A DNA stretch of 64,000 nucleotides from Curtobacterium pusillum. GTDB lineage: Bacteria > Actinomycetota > Actinomycetes > Actinomycetales > Microbacteriaceae. Position 1 is the stretch's first letter, and every line of letters begins with the position of its first letter. Below, piece by piece: positions 16,594-23,937 of this stretch. The stretch spans positions 1 to 64,000 of the forward strand of contig NZ_JABMCE010000086.1 in the NCBI RefSeq assembly GCF_013359865.1, in the 5' to 3' direction. A program made the position numbers and the translations under genes. Under the pieces are notes generated by a model. It saw nothing but the letters and a program-made list of their open reading frames with translations. It did no database searches and had not been told where the DNA came from.

Positions 16594-17166
16594 GTGACCC
16601 CCGTGGACGACCTGGCCGGCTCCGGCGACCTCCCCGTCCGGACCGACGTCGAGATCGCGATGCTGCTCGTGTCCGGCCGGCACCGGTACGAGGGGCGTCC
16701 GGCGGACGGGGCGCTGCCCGCCGAGGGGCCGGAGCTGCAGGACCGGATCGAGGTCCGCGCCGGCCTCGGCATCGTCGGCGATCGGTACTTCGCCTCCCGG
16801 GCGCACGTGCACGCCTCCGTGACGCTCATCGGGCTCGAGTCGCTCGAAGCCGTCGGTGCCGAGCTCGGCGTCGACGTGGACCCGGCGGCGACCCGGCGGA
16901 ACGTGTACCTGCGCGGCGCCGACGTCGAGGCGCTGCGGGGCCGGCCGTTCTCCCTGGAGAGCATCGCGGACGACTCCGGTCCGGTCCTGTTCCGCGGGTA
17001 CCGGCCGGCGAACCCGTGCGCGTGGATGGACCACGAGGTCGCTCCCGGGGCGTTCCGGGCGATGCGCGGACGGGGCGGGGTGCGGTGCGACCCGGAGTCC
17101 GACGGCGTGCTCGCCCTCGGACCCGCGGTGCTCCGCACGGCCCACCCCGTGCCGATCGCGCGCTGA
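16594..17166 (+). CDS. MOSC domain-containing protein
   Basis: About 190 residues. Family features are the central TRRNVYLRG segment, the GDRYF and HASVTLIGLESLE stretches, and the conserved cysteine in ANPCAWMD, which in MOSC proteins binds molybdenum cofactor or carries sulfur. It lacks the N-terminal MOSC_N barrel, like short YiiM-type members, and may act in detoxification or sulfur transfer; the substrate is unknown. Two GTG starts lie 6 nt apart (16588 and 16594). The second is preferred because TAGCGT (16582-16587) sits 6 nt before it, the spacing of the leaderless genes here. It converges on the DJ-1 gene. Confidence 0.85.
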   Translation: MTPVDDLAGSGDLPVRTDVEIAMLLVSGRHRYEGRPADGALPAEGPELQDRIEVRAGLGIVGDRYFASRAHVHASVTLIGLESLEAVGAELGVDVDPAATRRNVYLRGADVEALRGRPFSLESIADDSGPVLFRGYRPANPCAWMDHEVAPGAFRAMRGRGGVRCDPESDGVLALGPAVLRTAHPVPIAR

Positions 17167-17217
17167 CGCGGCCGGGCGGGCGGGCGTCGCTCGCAGTCGT
17201 GCTGGTCGTGCGATCGC

Positions 17218-17760
17218 TCAGGCGGTCAGGGCCTTCTCGATCGCGTCGACGAACGCCGGCAGGTCGTGCGGGTTGCGGGAGGTGATCAGTCCACCGTCGA
17301 CCTGGACCTCCTGGTCGACCCACTCGGCCCCCGCGTTCCGCACGTCGGTCTGCAGCGACGGGTACGACGTGATCGTCTTCCCGGTCAGGACCCCGGCCTC
17401 GACGAGGGCCCACGGACCGTGGCAGATCGCCGCGACGGGCTTCCCGACGTCGGCGAAGGCCTTCACGAGGGCGACCGCCTGCTGGTCGGTCCGGAGGTTG
17501 TCGGCGTTGATCGTGCCGCCGGGCACGACGAGCGCGTCGAACTCGCCGGCGGAAGCGGTCGCGATGGTCGTGTCCGGGTCGAGGGTCTTGCCCGGGTCCT
17601 TGTCGCCGACGAGGGTCTGGATCGGGTCCGTGTCCTGCGCCGCCACGGTCACCGAGGCGCCGCGCTCGCGGAGCTGCTCGGTGGGGACGACGATCTCGTC
17701 CTGCTCCACGCCGTAGTTCGTCGCGATGACGAGGACGTTCTTGCCGTCGAGGGCTGCCAT
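17218..17760 (-). CDS. DJ-1/PfpI family protein (YhbO-like, class I glutamine amidotransferase fold)
   Basis: A 180-residue protein starting MAALDGKNVLVIATNYGVEQ. The nucleophile elbow is AICHGPWALV with Cys113; the preceding VVPGGTINADNLR and following TSYPSLQTDVRNAGAEWVDQ segments match PfpI/YhbO proteins. Members act as stress-induced deglycases or glyoxalase III-like enzymes, or have been called proteases; the activity here is not decided by sequence. A good AAGGAGC site precedes ATG 17760. A hairpin with widely spaced arms at 17793-17848 separates it from the upstream HAD gene. Confidence 0.92.
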   Translation of the reverse strand: MAALDGKNVLVIATNYGVEQDEIVVPTEQLRERGASVTVAAQDTDPIQTLVGDKDPGKTLDPDTTIATASAGEFDALVVPGGTINADNLRTDQQAVALVKAFADVGKPVAAICHGPWALVEAGVLTGKTITSYPSLQTDVRNAGAEWVDQEVQVDGGLITSRNPHDLPAFVDAIEKALTA

Positions 17761-17792
17761 GGTCGCTCCTTCCGCGGCCCGGTCGTTCCGGC

Positions 17793-17848
17793 CGCACGCT
17801 CCAGCGTCGTCGGGGACTGCTGGACGTGTCCGCAGTACGGAGCGTGCG
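17793..17848 (-). terminator. Inverted repeat between the HAD and DJ-1 genes
   Basis: Exact 10-nt arms, CGCACGCTCC (17793-17802) and GGAGCGTGCG (17839-17848), with a 36-nt loop, begin directly after the HAD stop codon. Terminator or attenuator function is inferred from position; the loop is long for an intrinsic terminator. Confidence 0.45.
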
Positions 17849-17849
17849 T

Positions 17850-18503
17850 TCAGCCGCGGATGCGGAACGCGGCTCCCTCGGACTCCACCGTGATGCCGTC
17901 GTAGCCCGCCAGACGGTAGAGCCCGGCCGTGACCGTGGCGTCGAGCGCGCCGACGACGACCGTCGTCGCTCCGGACGCGATCGCGGCCTCGAGCCCGGCG
18001 GGGGCGTCCTCGAAGGCCACGCACGCCGAAGCCTCGACGCCGAGCAGAGCCGCTCCTCGGAGGTACCCGTCGGGGTGCGGCTTGCCGTGCTCGACGTCCT
18101 CCGACGTGACGAGCGCCTCGGGCACGTGCACCCCGGCGGCCCGCATCCGGTTCACGGCGAGGTCGCGCGGCGCACTCGTGACGAGCGCGACCGGCACCCC
18201 GGCGTCGACCAGCCGGGACACGAACGCGGCGGCTCCCGGGACCTCGAGGATGCCGTCGACGTTGTCCACCTCGGCGGCGATCATCTCCTCCACGATGCGG
18301 TGCTGCTCGTCGAGGGGCAGCTCGGGCAGGAAGTGCCGCACGGTGTCGATCGTCTGCCGGCCGTGCGAGAACGCGAGGATCGTGTGCGGGTCGATGTCGT
18401 GCCGGCTGCCGAACCCGGTCCAGGCGGCCTCGACCACCGCGGTCGAGTCGACGAGCGTCCCGTCCATGTCGAAGAGGACCCCGGACGCCACGATGTCGAT
18501 CAC
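17850..18503 (-). CDS. HAD-IA family phosphatase (sugar/glycerol phosphatase-like)
   Basis: A 217-residue HAD subfamily IA enzyme. Motif I is LFDMDGTLVDS (Asp12 nucleophile, Asp14 acid/base), motif II is ALVTSAPRD, the motif III Lys is in HGKPHPDGY, and motif IV is AFEDAPAGLEAA. It resembles YfbT/DOG1-type sugar or glycerol-3-phosphatases. The start GTG 18503 follows TAGGGT by 7 nt, suggesting its own leaderless promoter inside the 30-nt gap from the RibD-like gene, although readthrough from folE is also possible. A role in removing phosphate from a pterin intermediate is speculative. Confidence 0.88.
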   Translation of the reverse strand: MIDIVASGVLFDMDGTLVDSTAVVEAAWTGFGSRHDIDPHTILAFSHGRQTIDTVRHFLPELPLDEQHRIVEEMIAAEVDNVDGILEVPGAAAFVSRLVDAGVPVALVTSAPRDLAVNRMRAAGVHVPEALVTSEDVEHGKPHPDGYLRGAALLGVEASACVAFEDAPAGLEAAIASGATTVVVGALDATVTAGLYRLAGYDGITVESEGAAFRIRG

Positions 18504-18533
18504 GCGCCCGACCCTAGCCCAGGACCCCGGACG

Positions 18534-19283
18534 TCAGCGCTCGCGGAGGTACCGGGTGAGGAGCACGTCGCCCTCGCCCCGCAGCACGTGCGCCGCCCGC
18601 ATCCGCCGCAGGTCCGGAGAGGACCCCCGCGTGATCCGAGGTCCGGCGCCGCCCTCGAGCGACGGGTCGATCGTGAGGGCCAGCTCGTCGACGAGGTCCG
18701 CCGCGACGAGCGTCCCGAGGAACGACGGACCGCCCTCGCAGTGGATCCTCCCGAGACCACGCGCGACCAGTTCGTCCCGGAGGACCGCAGCGTTCACGCC
18801 GTCCGGCTCCGAGGGATCGCTGCACGGCACGACGTCGGCGACGCGGGACAGAGCCGCCGCCTGCGACGACCCGGCGGCGGTCGACGACGTCAGCACGATC
18901 GGTCGCACCGGCGGCTCGGTGAACACCCGCGACGCCGGGTCGAGGGACAGCGCCCCGGAGACGATCGCGAACACCGGGTGGTCGGGCATCCCGTGCTCCC
19001 GACGCCAGGCGACGTCGGCGTCGTGCAGCACCATCGGCCCGTAGCCCTCGTCGCGCACGGTCCCGGCGGCGACGAGCACCACGTCGGCCATCCGGCGGAG
19101 CAGGTCGAACACGCGCAGGTCGTCCGGTCCGCCGAGCGGACCCGTCGTCCCGGACGCCGACGCCGAACCGTCCAGCGTCGTCACGAAGTTCACGCGCAGC
19201 CACGGCGCCCGCGCACCCGCGGAGTACAGCTCGAGCAGGTCGTCGTCGGACAGGTCCGCGATCGCGGGGGGCAGGACGGTCAC
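18534..19283 (-). CDS. RibD C-terminal-like pyrimidine reductase / DHFR-fold reductase
   Basis: A 249-residue reductase of the RibD_C family, which shares the dihydrofolate reductase fold. Visible features are WLRVNFVTTLDGSAS near the N-terminus, the nucleotide-binding VVLVAAGTVRDEGYGPM, and ARGLGRIHCEGGPSFLGTL near the C-terminus. It lacks the N-terminal deaminase of RibD. Such proteins reduce the riboflavin pyrimidine intermediate, but a mycobacterial homologue (Rv2671) can stand in for DHFR. Placement directly behind folE and folP2, with a GTGA overlap to folP2, favours a pterin/folate role here; this is inference. GTG 19283 is chosen because of that overlap. Confidence 0.85.
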   Translation of the reverse strand: MTVLPPAIADLSDDDLLELYSAGARAPWLRVNFVTTLDGSASASGTTGPLGGPDDLRVFDLLRRMADVVLVAAGTVRDEGYGPMVLHDADVAWRREHGMPDHPVFAIVSGALSLDPASRVFTEPPVRPIVLTSSTAAGSSQAAALSRVADVVPCSDPSEPDGVNAAVLRDELVARGLGRIHCEGGPSFLGTLVAADLVDELALTIDPSLEGGAGPRITRGSSPDLRRMRAAHVLRGEGDVLLTRYLRER

Positions 19284-20209
19284 GTGTTGTGCCTCGCCTC
19301 GACCGGCTCGCGCCACCCGAGCGTCGCCTCGACCATGCGCATCGCGTCGACGCTCGGGGCGACGTCGTGCATCCGGACGATCCGGGCACCGAGCATCGCG
19401 CTCACGGTCGCAGCGGCCAGTGAACCGGCGAGGCGCGCACCCCGGGGACGACCGAGCGACTCCCCCACGAAGTCCTTGTTCGACACGGCCGCGAGCACCG
19501 GGTAGCCGAGTGCCACCACCTCGGGCAGCCGCCGGGTCAGCTCGAGCGTGTGCACGGTGTTCTTGTTGAGGTCGTGTCCCGGGTCGACGACGATCCGGGA
19601 TTCCGGGACCCCCGCCGCGAGCGCCCGGTCGACCCGCTCGCGCAGGAAGTCGACCACCTCGGTCGTCACGTCGGCGTACTGCGGTGGTGCGGGCAGCTCA
19701 CGACGGGGCTCGGCGATCGAGTGCGTGACCACGATCGTGGCCTCGGAGTCCGCGACGACGGCCGCCATCCGCGGGTCGTACAGCCCGGTCGTGTCGTTCA
19801 CGACGCTCGCACCGGCCTCGATCGCGGCTGCGGCGACCTCCGGGCGGAACGTGTCGACGCTGATGGTCACGTCCGACTCCTGCGCGAGCTGGCGGACGAC
19901 GGGGACGACGCGGTCGAGCTCCTCGGCTGCGGGGAGCTCCGGCCCGGGCGCGAACTTCACGCCGCCGATGTCGACCCAGTCGGCGCCCTGCTCGGCGGCA
20001 CGGACGGCGGCCTCGACGGCGCGGTCGAGCTCGAAGGTGGCGCCGCGGTCGTGGAAGGAGTCGGGGGTGCGGTTCACGATCGCCATCACCACGATGCGGC
20101 GGTCGAAGTCGAAGGTGCGGCGGCCGATGGTGCGGACGGGGTCGCGCAGGTCGGGGACGACCCAGCCTGGTGCGGTCGGGAGGCGCGGTGCGGCCCCGTC
20201 GGTCGTCAT
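19280..20209 (-). CDS. folP: Dihydropteroate synthase-like protein, FolP2 type
   Basis: A 309-residue TIM-barrel protein of the dihydropteroate synthase family. The first signature is MAIVNRTPDSFHDRGATF and the second DIGGVKFAPG. Canonical enzymes have NVTPDSFSDGG and DIGGESTRPG, so this one belongs with mycobacterial FolP2 (VNRTPDSFYDRG, DVGGVKAGPG), which is not known to make dihydropteroate. A DPGHDLNKNT motif and the SNKDFVGE segment complete the match. It overlaps folE upstream (ATGA) and the RibD-like reductase downstream (GTGA), so it is tightly coupled to pterin genes. Actual substrate uncertain. Confidence 0.88.
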   Translation of the reverse strand: MTTDGAAPRLPTAPGWVVPDLRDPVRTIGRRTFDFDRRIVVMAIVNRTPDSFHDRGATFELDRAVEAAVRAAEQGADWVDIGGVKFAPGPELPAAEELDRVVPVVRQLAQESDVTISVDTFRPEVAAAAIEAGASVVNDTTGLYDPRMAAVVADSEATIVVTHSIAEPRRELPAPPQYADVTTEVVDFLRERVDRALAAGVPESRIVVDPGHDLNKNTVHTLELTRRLPEVVALGYPVLAAVSNKDFVGESLGRPRGARLAGSLAAATVSAMLGARIVRMHDVAPSVDAMRMVEATLGWREPVEARHNT

Positions 20210-20823
20210 GCCTCGGTCCGGTGGTCGGTTCCGGCGGCGGGGGCCGCCCCCGTCGCGGCTCCGGCGCCGATCAGCGCGATCGCCTCGGCGCGGGCCACGG
20301 GCTCACCCAGTGTGCCGGTCGCGGCCACGGTCACGGTCGTGGAACCGGTCTGGCGCTCCCCCCTGGTCGTCACGCACTGGTGCTGCGCGTCGAGCACGAC
20401 GAGGACGCCCGCGGCACCGAGCCCCTCCGCGATCGTCGCCGCCACCTGCTCCCCGAGGCGCTCCTGCAGCTGCGGGCGAGCGGCCACGGCGTCGAGCACG
20501 CGGGAGAGGGTACCGAGGCCGATGAGCCGCTCACCCGGGGTGTACGCCAGGTGTGCGACGCCGAGGAACGGCAGGAGGTGGTGCTCGCACACCGAACGGA
20601 ACCGGACGTCGCGCACGATGACGAGCTGGCCGCGCTCGCCGTCCTCGGCGTGCACGGTGCCGCTGCGGGCGATCGCCACCGCGTCCGTACCGATGCCGGC
20701 GAAGAACTCGGCGTACGCGTCCGCGACCCGCTTCGGGGTCAGGGCGAGTTCGGGGCGGTCCGGGTCCTCCCCGATGCCCAGCAGGAGTTCGCGCACGGCG
20801 GCCTCGACGCGGGCACGGTCCAT
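20206..20823 (-). CDS. folE: GTP cyclohydrolase I
   Basis: A 205-residue enzyme that converts GTP to 7,8-dihydroneopterin triphosphate, the first step of folate and pterin synthesis. The zinc and substrate residues are in FRSVCEHHLLPFLGVAHLAY (Cys and His-His) and in DAQHQCVTTRGERQTGS (the second zinc Cys). N-terminal helices contain LTPKRVADAYAEFFAG. It heads a set of overlapping genes: folE, folP2, RibD-like reductase. Start ATG 20823 is preferred; an in-frame GTG lies 12 nt upstream. No folB, folK or folC is in the window, so a complete folate cluster, if present, is elsewhere. Confidence 0.95.
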   Translation of the reverse strand: MDRARVEAAVRELLLGIGEDPDRPELALTPKRVADAYAEFFAGIGTDAVAIARSGTVHAEDGERGQLVIVRDVRFRSVCEHHLLPFLGVAHLAYTPGERLIGLGTLSRVLDAVAARPQLQERLGEQVAATIAEGLGAAGVLVVLDAQHQCVTTRGERQTGSTTVTVAATGTLGEPVARAEAIALIGAGAATGAAPAAGTDHRTEA

Positions 20824-20904
20824 GCGTGACGTCACCCACCCATCAAACACCAGCCGTGGCCGGAGAACGCGAGACCGTCGCCGGGTGGGACGAACCCGGG
20901 AGCC

Positions 20905-20917
20905 GAGCCGCGCCTCC
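20905..20917 (+). repeat. Dispersed 13-mer copy (folE/NCS2 divergent spacer)
   Basis: Exact GAGCCGCGCCTCC between the divergent folE and NCS2 permease genes. Confidence 0.7.
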
Positions 20918-20967
20918 CGGCAGTCCGCTGGACGGTCGCTGTGACACGCCGGGAACCCAGCGTCCTT

Positions 20968-20973
20968 TAAACT
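20968..20973 (+). promoter_or_regulatory. -10 box of the NCS2 permease gene (leaderless)
   Basis: TAAACT lies 6 nt before the GTG start at 20980, within an A/T-rich patch (TTTAAACTT) that stands out from the GC-rich surroundings. Transcription would begin at or next to the start codon. Confidence 0.55.
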
Positions 20974-20979
20974 TGGCCG

Positions 20980-22452
20980 GTGAGCGCCCCGCAGACCGAC
21001 ACCACACCCCGGAACCGCTTCGCGACCGGCCTCGACCGCTTCTTCTCCATCACGCACCGCGGGTCGACCATCCCGCGCGAGATCCGCGGTGGTCTCGTCT
21101 CCTTCGTGACGATGGCCTACATCGTCATCCTCAACCCGCTCATCCTCGGCGGGTTCAGCCAGGACCAGGCACCGCAGGACGTCCTCGGCGGGTGGCTCCA
21201 GAACGCGCAGGTCGCGGCCGCCACCGGCCTGGTCGCCGGCCTCATGACCATCGCCATGGGCCTCATCGCGAACCTGCCGTTCGGCATCGCAGCGGGGCTC
21301 GGGATCAACTCGTTCCTCGCCGTCAGCGTCGTGCACCAGGTCACGTGGGCCGAGGCGATGGGCCTCGTCGTGATCAACGGCGTCGTGATCGTGATCCTCG
21401 CGCTCACCGGCATCCGGACGATGATCTTCACGGCCGTGCCGCCGCAGCTCAAGGCGGCGATCACGGTCGGTATCGGCCTGTTCATCGCGTTCATCGGACT
21501 CGTCGACTCCGGCTTCGTCCGCACCACGAAGAACGCCTCACCACCGCTGCAGCTCGGTGAGGACGGCTCCGTCGCGGCGCTCCCGACGATCGTGTTCCTC
21601 ATCGGCCTCGTCGTCATCGGCACGCTCATGGCCCGCAAGGTCAAGGGCGCGCTGCTCATCGGCATCGTCGCGACCACGATCGTCGCGATCATCCTGCAGG
21701 CGATCTTCAAGGTGCCCACCTCCGTGGACTCCCCCACCGGCTGGAACCTCAACGCCCCGGGCCTGCCGAGCGCGTTCTTCGCCGTGCCGGACCTGTCGCT
21801 CGTCGGGCACGCCGACGTCTTCGGCGCCTTCACCCGCATCGGGCCGATCGCCGCGTCGATGCTCGTCTTCACGCTCGTCTTCACGAACTTCTTCGACGCC
21901 ATGGGCACGATGACCGGGCTCGCCAAGGCCGCCGGCGTCGCGAACTCTGACGGCACCTTCCCGCGGCTCAAGTCGGCGCTCGTCGTCGAGGGCGCCGGGG
22001 CCATCGCGGGCGGTGGCTCGTCGGTGTCGTCGAACACCGTGTTCATCGACTCCGCCGCCGGCATCGGTGAAGGCGCCCGCACGGGCATGGCCTCCGTGGT
22101 CACCGGCCTGCTGTTCCTGGCGTCGATGTTCCTCACGCCGCTCACCCAGGTCGTCCCGCTCGAGGTCGCCGCCGCCGGGCTCGTCGTCGTCGGTGCGCTC
22201 ATGGTGGCGCAGGTGAAGGACATCGACTGGACGGACTTCGGGGCAGCCCTGCCGGCGTTCCTGACGATCGTGATCATGCCGCTGACCTACTCGATCGCGA
22301 ACGGCATCGGGGCCGGCTTCATCAGCTGGGTGCTCATCAAGCTGCTGTCCGGCCGCGGGCGTCAGGTCTCCTGGCTGCTCTACGTCGTCGCGGCCGGCTT
22401 CCTGCTCTACTTCGCGCGCGGGCCGCTGGAGGCGCTGCTCGGCGTCGGCTGA
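20980..22452 (+). CDS. NCS2/AzgA family purine permease
   Basis: A 490-residue membrane protein with about 12 to 13 helices, of the AzgA-like branch of nucleobase-cation symporters. Family features are RGGLVSFVTMAYIVILNP in helix 1, AAGLGINSFLAVSVV, TNFFDAMGTMTGLAKAAG, and SSVSSNTVFIDSAAGIGEGA carrying substrate-binding residues. Likely substrates are adenine, guanine or hypoxanthine; transporters of this clade are proton-coupled importers. The start GTG 20980 has no Shine-Dalgarno site but has TAAACT 6 nt upstream. The gene is monocistronic and diverges from folE. Confidence 0.93.
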   Translation: MSAPQTDTTPRNRFATGLDRFFSITHRGSTIPREIRGGLVSFVTMAYIVILNPLILGGFSQDQAPQDVLGGWLQNAQVAAATGLVAGLMTIAMGLIANLPFGIAAGLGINSFLAVSVVHQVTWAEAMGLVVINGVVIVILALTGIRTMIFTAVPPQLKAAITVGIGLFIAFIGLVDSGFVRTTKNASPPLQLGEDGSVAALPTIVFLIGLVVIGTLMARKVKGALLIGIVATTIVAIILQAIFKVPTSVDSPTGWNLNAPGLPSAFFAVPDLSLVGHADVFGAFTRIGPIAASMLVFTLVFTNFFDAMGTMTGLAKAAGVANSDGTFPRLKSALVVEGAGAIAGGGSSVSSNTVFIDSAAGIGEGARTGMASVVTGLLFLASMFLTPLTQVVPLEVAAAGLVVVGALMVAQVKDIDWTDFGAALPAFLTIVIMPLTYSIANGIGAGFISWVLIKLLSGRGRQVSWLLYVVAAGFLLYFARGPLEALLGVG

Positions 22453-22462
22453 CCCGCGGCGT

Positions 22463-22492
22463 CCCTTCCGCCCTTCCGCCCTTCCGCAAAAC
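22463..22492 (+). repeat. Three tandem CCCTTCCG octamers running into a terminator-associated 14-mer
   Basis: Three exact 8-nt copies occupy 22463-22486. The last overlaps CCCTTCCGCAAAAC (22479-22492), identical to 207-220. A CCGCCC/GGGCGG hairpin can form around it. It lies in the 58-nt gap between converging genes. Confidence 0.6.
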
Positions 22493-22510
22493 GCGAGGGT
22501 GCGGGCGGAG

Positions 22511-22990
22511 TCAGTCCGGCAGGTCGGCGGGGGTCGCCTCGTGGTGGCGCTGCCCCTTCGTCCGGCGGTCCTCCTTCATGCCCGCCTCGAAGAGGTGGCG
22601 ACGCCCCCGCACGAGCTCCTCGCGCGCGGTCCGCTCGAGCTCCTTCGCGAGGGCGTAGTAGCCGTCGTCGTAGTCCTCGACGATCTGGAACGTCCACCGG
22701 CCGGCGATGACGTTCCGGCCGACGAGCTCGGTGTCGATCCGGTCGGCGAGGCCGGTGTGGCCGGCCTTCCGGAGCTGCTCGACCGCTTCGCCGAGGTCCA
22801 GGTCGGCCGTGCCGGTCAGACGGTGGAAGCCGTAGAGCAGACCCCGAGCGTGCTCGATCACCTCGACCGCGGCCGACAGCGTGCCGAGCGCCTCGACGGT
22901 GGCGTCGGTCACGCCCTCGGGCACCTGGTGCAGGTCGTCGGGCCCCTGCTCGTCGTCGTTCGGTGCGTCGTTCGATGCGTCCTTCGTCAT
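22511..22990 (-). CDS. Conserved hypothetical protein
   Basis: A 159-residue soluble protein with an acidic N-terminal tail (DASNDAPNDDEQGPDD), a helical centre (AVEVIEHARGLLYGFHRLTG, then VEQLRKAGHTGLADRIDTEL), and RWTFQIVEDYDDGYYALAKE toward the C-terminus. I recognise the pattern of an uncharacterised actinobacterial family but cannot name a function. It has no membrane segment, signal peptide or catalytic motif. It is the sole gene between the NCS2 permease, which converges on it, and the toxin gene. Confidence 0.75.
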   Translation of the reverse strand: MTKDASNDAPNDDEQGPDDLHQVPEGVTDATVEALGTLSAAVEVIEHARGLLYGFHRLTGTADLDLGEAVEQLRKAGHTGLADRIDTELVGRNVIAGRWTFQIVEDYDDGYYALAKELERTAREELVRGRRHLFEAGMKEDRRTKGQRHHEATPADLPD

Positions 22991-23036
22991 GGGGCCCGTC
23001 TACCGGAGCGCGGCTGCGGCTGCTCCGAGTCGGGTG

Positions 23037-23381
23037 TCACTTCGTCGCGTTGGGGTGGTGCGTGTGCACGGCGAGCAGGTGGACCGTCCGGTTCTCGTCG
23101 TCGACCGTGTACCAGAGCCGAGCACCCCGCTTCAGCTCGAACTGCCGGCGCACCCACGTCCTGCCGGAGTGCGTTACGACACCGAGCTCACCACGGAGCG
23201 CATGACAAGCGAGGTCCTCAGCCGTCGGATCCGTCGTGAGCCGTTCCCAGGCCACCACCACTGCGTTCCGCTGCGTGGCGACCAGGTCGCGCCAGCCCTG
23301 CTCCGCAGCACGCGTGCCGAAGACGATCGTGTACTCGGTGGTGCGCACCGGTCGGGCCACACCGGCACGCCGAGCCGCCAT
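23037..23381 (-). CDS. Type II toxin of a chromosomal toxin-antitoxin pair (RelE/ParE-like)
   Basis: A 114-residue basic protein. The core reads AWERLTTDPTAEDLACHALR, then RQFELKRGARLWYTVDDENR and a C-terminal HLLAVHTHHPNATK, close to the RxWYxVDD...VHTxHP pattern of actinobacterial RelE/ParE-superfamily toxins. It lies 3 nt downstream of a Phd-type antitoxin, the usual order. If the assignment is right it inhibits translation or gyrase until neutralised. ATG 23381 is the only sensible start. Catalytic residues vary in this family, so the mode of action is not predicted. Confidence 0.75.
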   Translation of the reverse strand: MAARRAGVARPVRTTEYTIVFGTRAAEQGWRDLVATQRNAVVVAWERLTTDPTAEDLACHALRGELGVVTHSGRTWVRRQFELKRGARLWYTVDDENRTVHLLAVHTHHPNATK

Positions 23382-23384
23382 CGT

Positions 23385-23849
23385 TCAGGGCTTCTCGACC
23401 GCACTGAGTCCGTCGAGCATGTCCGGCTCGGACGTGTCCCACCCCGCGGCGATCGCTTCGGCGGTGTTCCGCCATGCCTGCATCTCGAGAAGCAACCGTC
23501 TGGGCTGCCGCAACGAGAACGATCCGCGCGCGACCTCGACGATCTCACGCGCGAACCGCTGCTGGTCGGCTCGGCTCAGGAGCTTGAGCCACGGGTACGG
23601 TATCGCGAGCCGATCCGGCAACGGCAACTGTTCGTTGATCGTGACCGCGGCGATCAGTTGCGCAGCGATGTCCAGCACCGCTTCTTCGTCGTCCGAACGT
23701 TCCTTCGTCGTGAGCACGAGCGGCTTGCCGTCACGTCGGGTCACTTCCAGCGGTTCCCGTTCCGCTGCGGCGAAGACGTCCTTCGCATGCCGGGAGAGGT
23801 CGGACGACTGCACCGATCGTCGCGGTCGTATCGGAGCCAGGAGGGTCAT
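23385..23849 (-). CDS. Phd/YefM-type antitoxin
   Basis: A 154-residue protein whose N-terminal 55 residues fit the Phd/YefM DNA-binding fold: SVQSSDLSRHAKDVFAAAER followed by PLEVTRRDGKPLVLTTKE. The C-terminal part is helical and should wrap the toxin encoded 3 nt downstream. An 18-bp perfect palindrome immediately upstream is the expected autoregulatory operator. The start ATG 23849 has TAAGCT 6 nt upstream and no Shine-Dalgarno site, so the transcript is probably leaderless. It is longer than the classic 80-residue Phd, in line with actinobacterial members that have an extended C-terminus. Confidence 0.78.
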   Translation of the reverse strand: MTLLAPIRPRRSVQSSDLSRHAKDVFAAAEREPLEVTRRDGKPLVLTTKERSDDEEAVLDIAAQLIAAVTINEQLPLPDRLAIPYPWLKLLSRADQQRFAREIVEVARGSFSLRQPRRLLLEMQAWRNTAEAIAAGWDTSEPDMLDGLSAVEKP

Positions 23850-23855
23850 GGACGC

Positions 23856-23879
23856 AGCTTATTCAGAACATGTTCTGAA
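23856..23879 (-). promoter_or_regulatory. Palindromic operator and -10 box of the toxin-antitoxin operon
   Basis: TTCAGAACATGTTCTGAA (23862-23879) is an exact 18-bp palindrome directly abutting the minus-strand -10 TAAGCT (complement of 23856-23861). The half-site AGAAC is spaced too closely to be a LexA box. It should bind the antitoxin or toxin-antitoxin complex and block RNA polymerase. Confidence 0.7.
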
Positions 23880-23895
23880 CACAAGCACCGGCCCA

Positions 23896-23908
23896 GGAGG
23901 CGCGGCTC
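23896..23908 (-). repeat. Dispersed 13-mer copy (antitoxin/DUF1697 spacer)
   Basis: Exact GGAGGCGCGGCTC on the plus strand, between divergent genes. Confidence 0.7.
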
Positions 23909-23937
23909 GCGTCGGGCGTGCGCGGTACGGTTCGAGC

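Noticed and set aside
23862..23879. The palindrome TTCAGAACATGTTCTGAA as a LexA (SOS) box
   Set aside because: The GAAC and GTTC halves are 2 nt apart, whereas the actinobacterial LexA site needs 4 nt; position before an antitoxin gives a better explanation.
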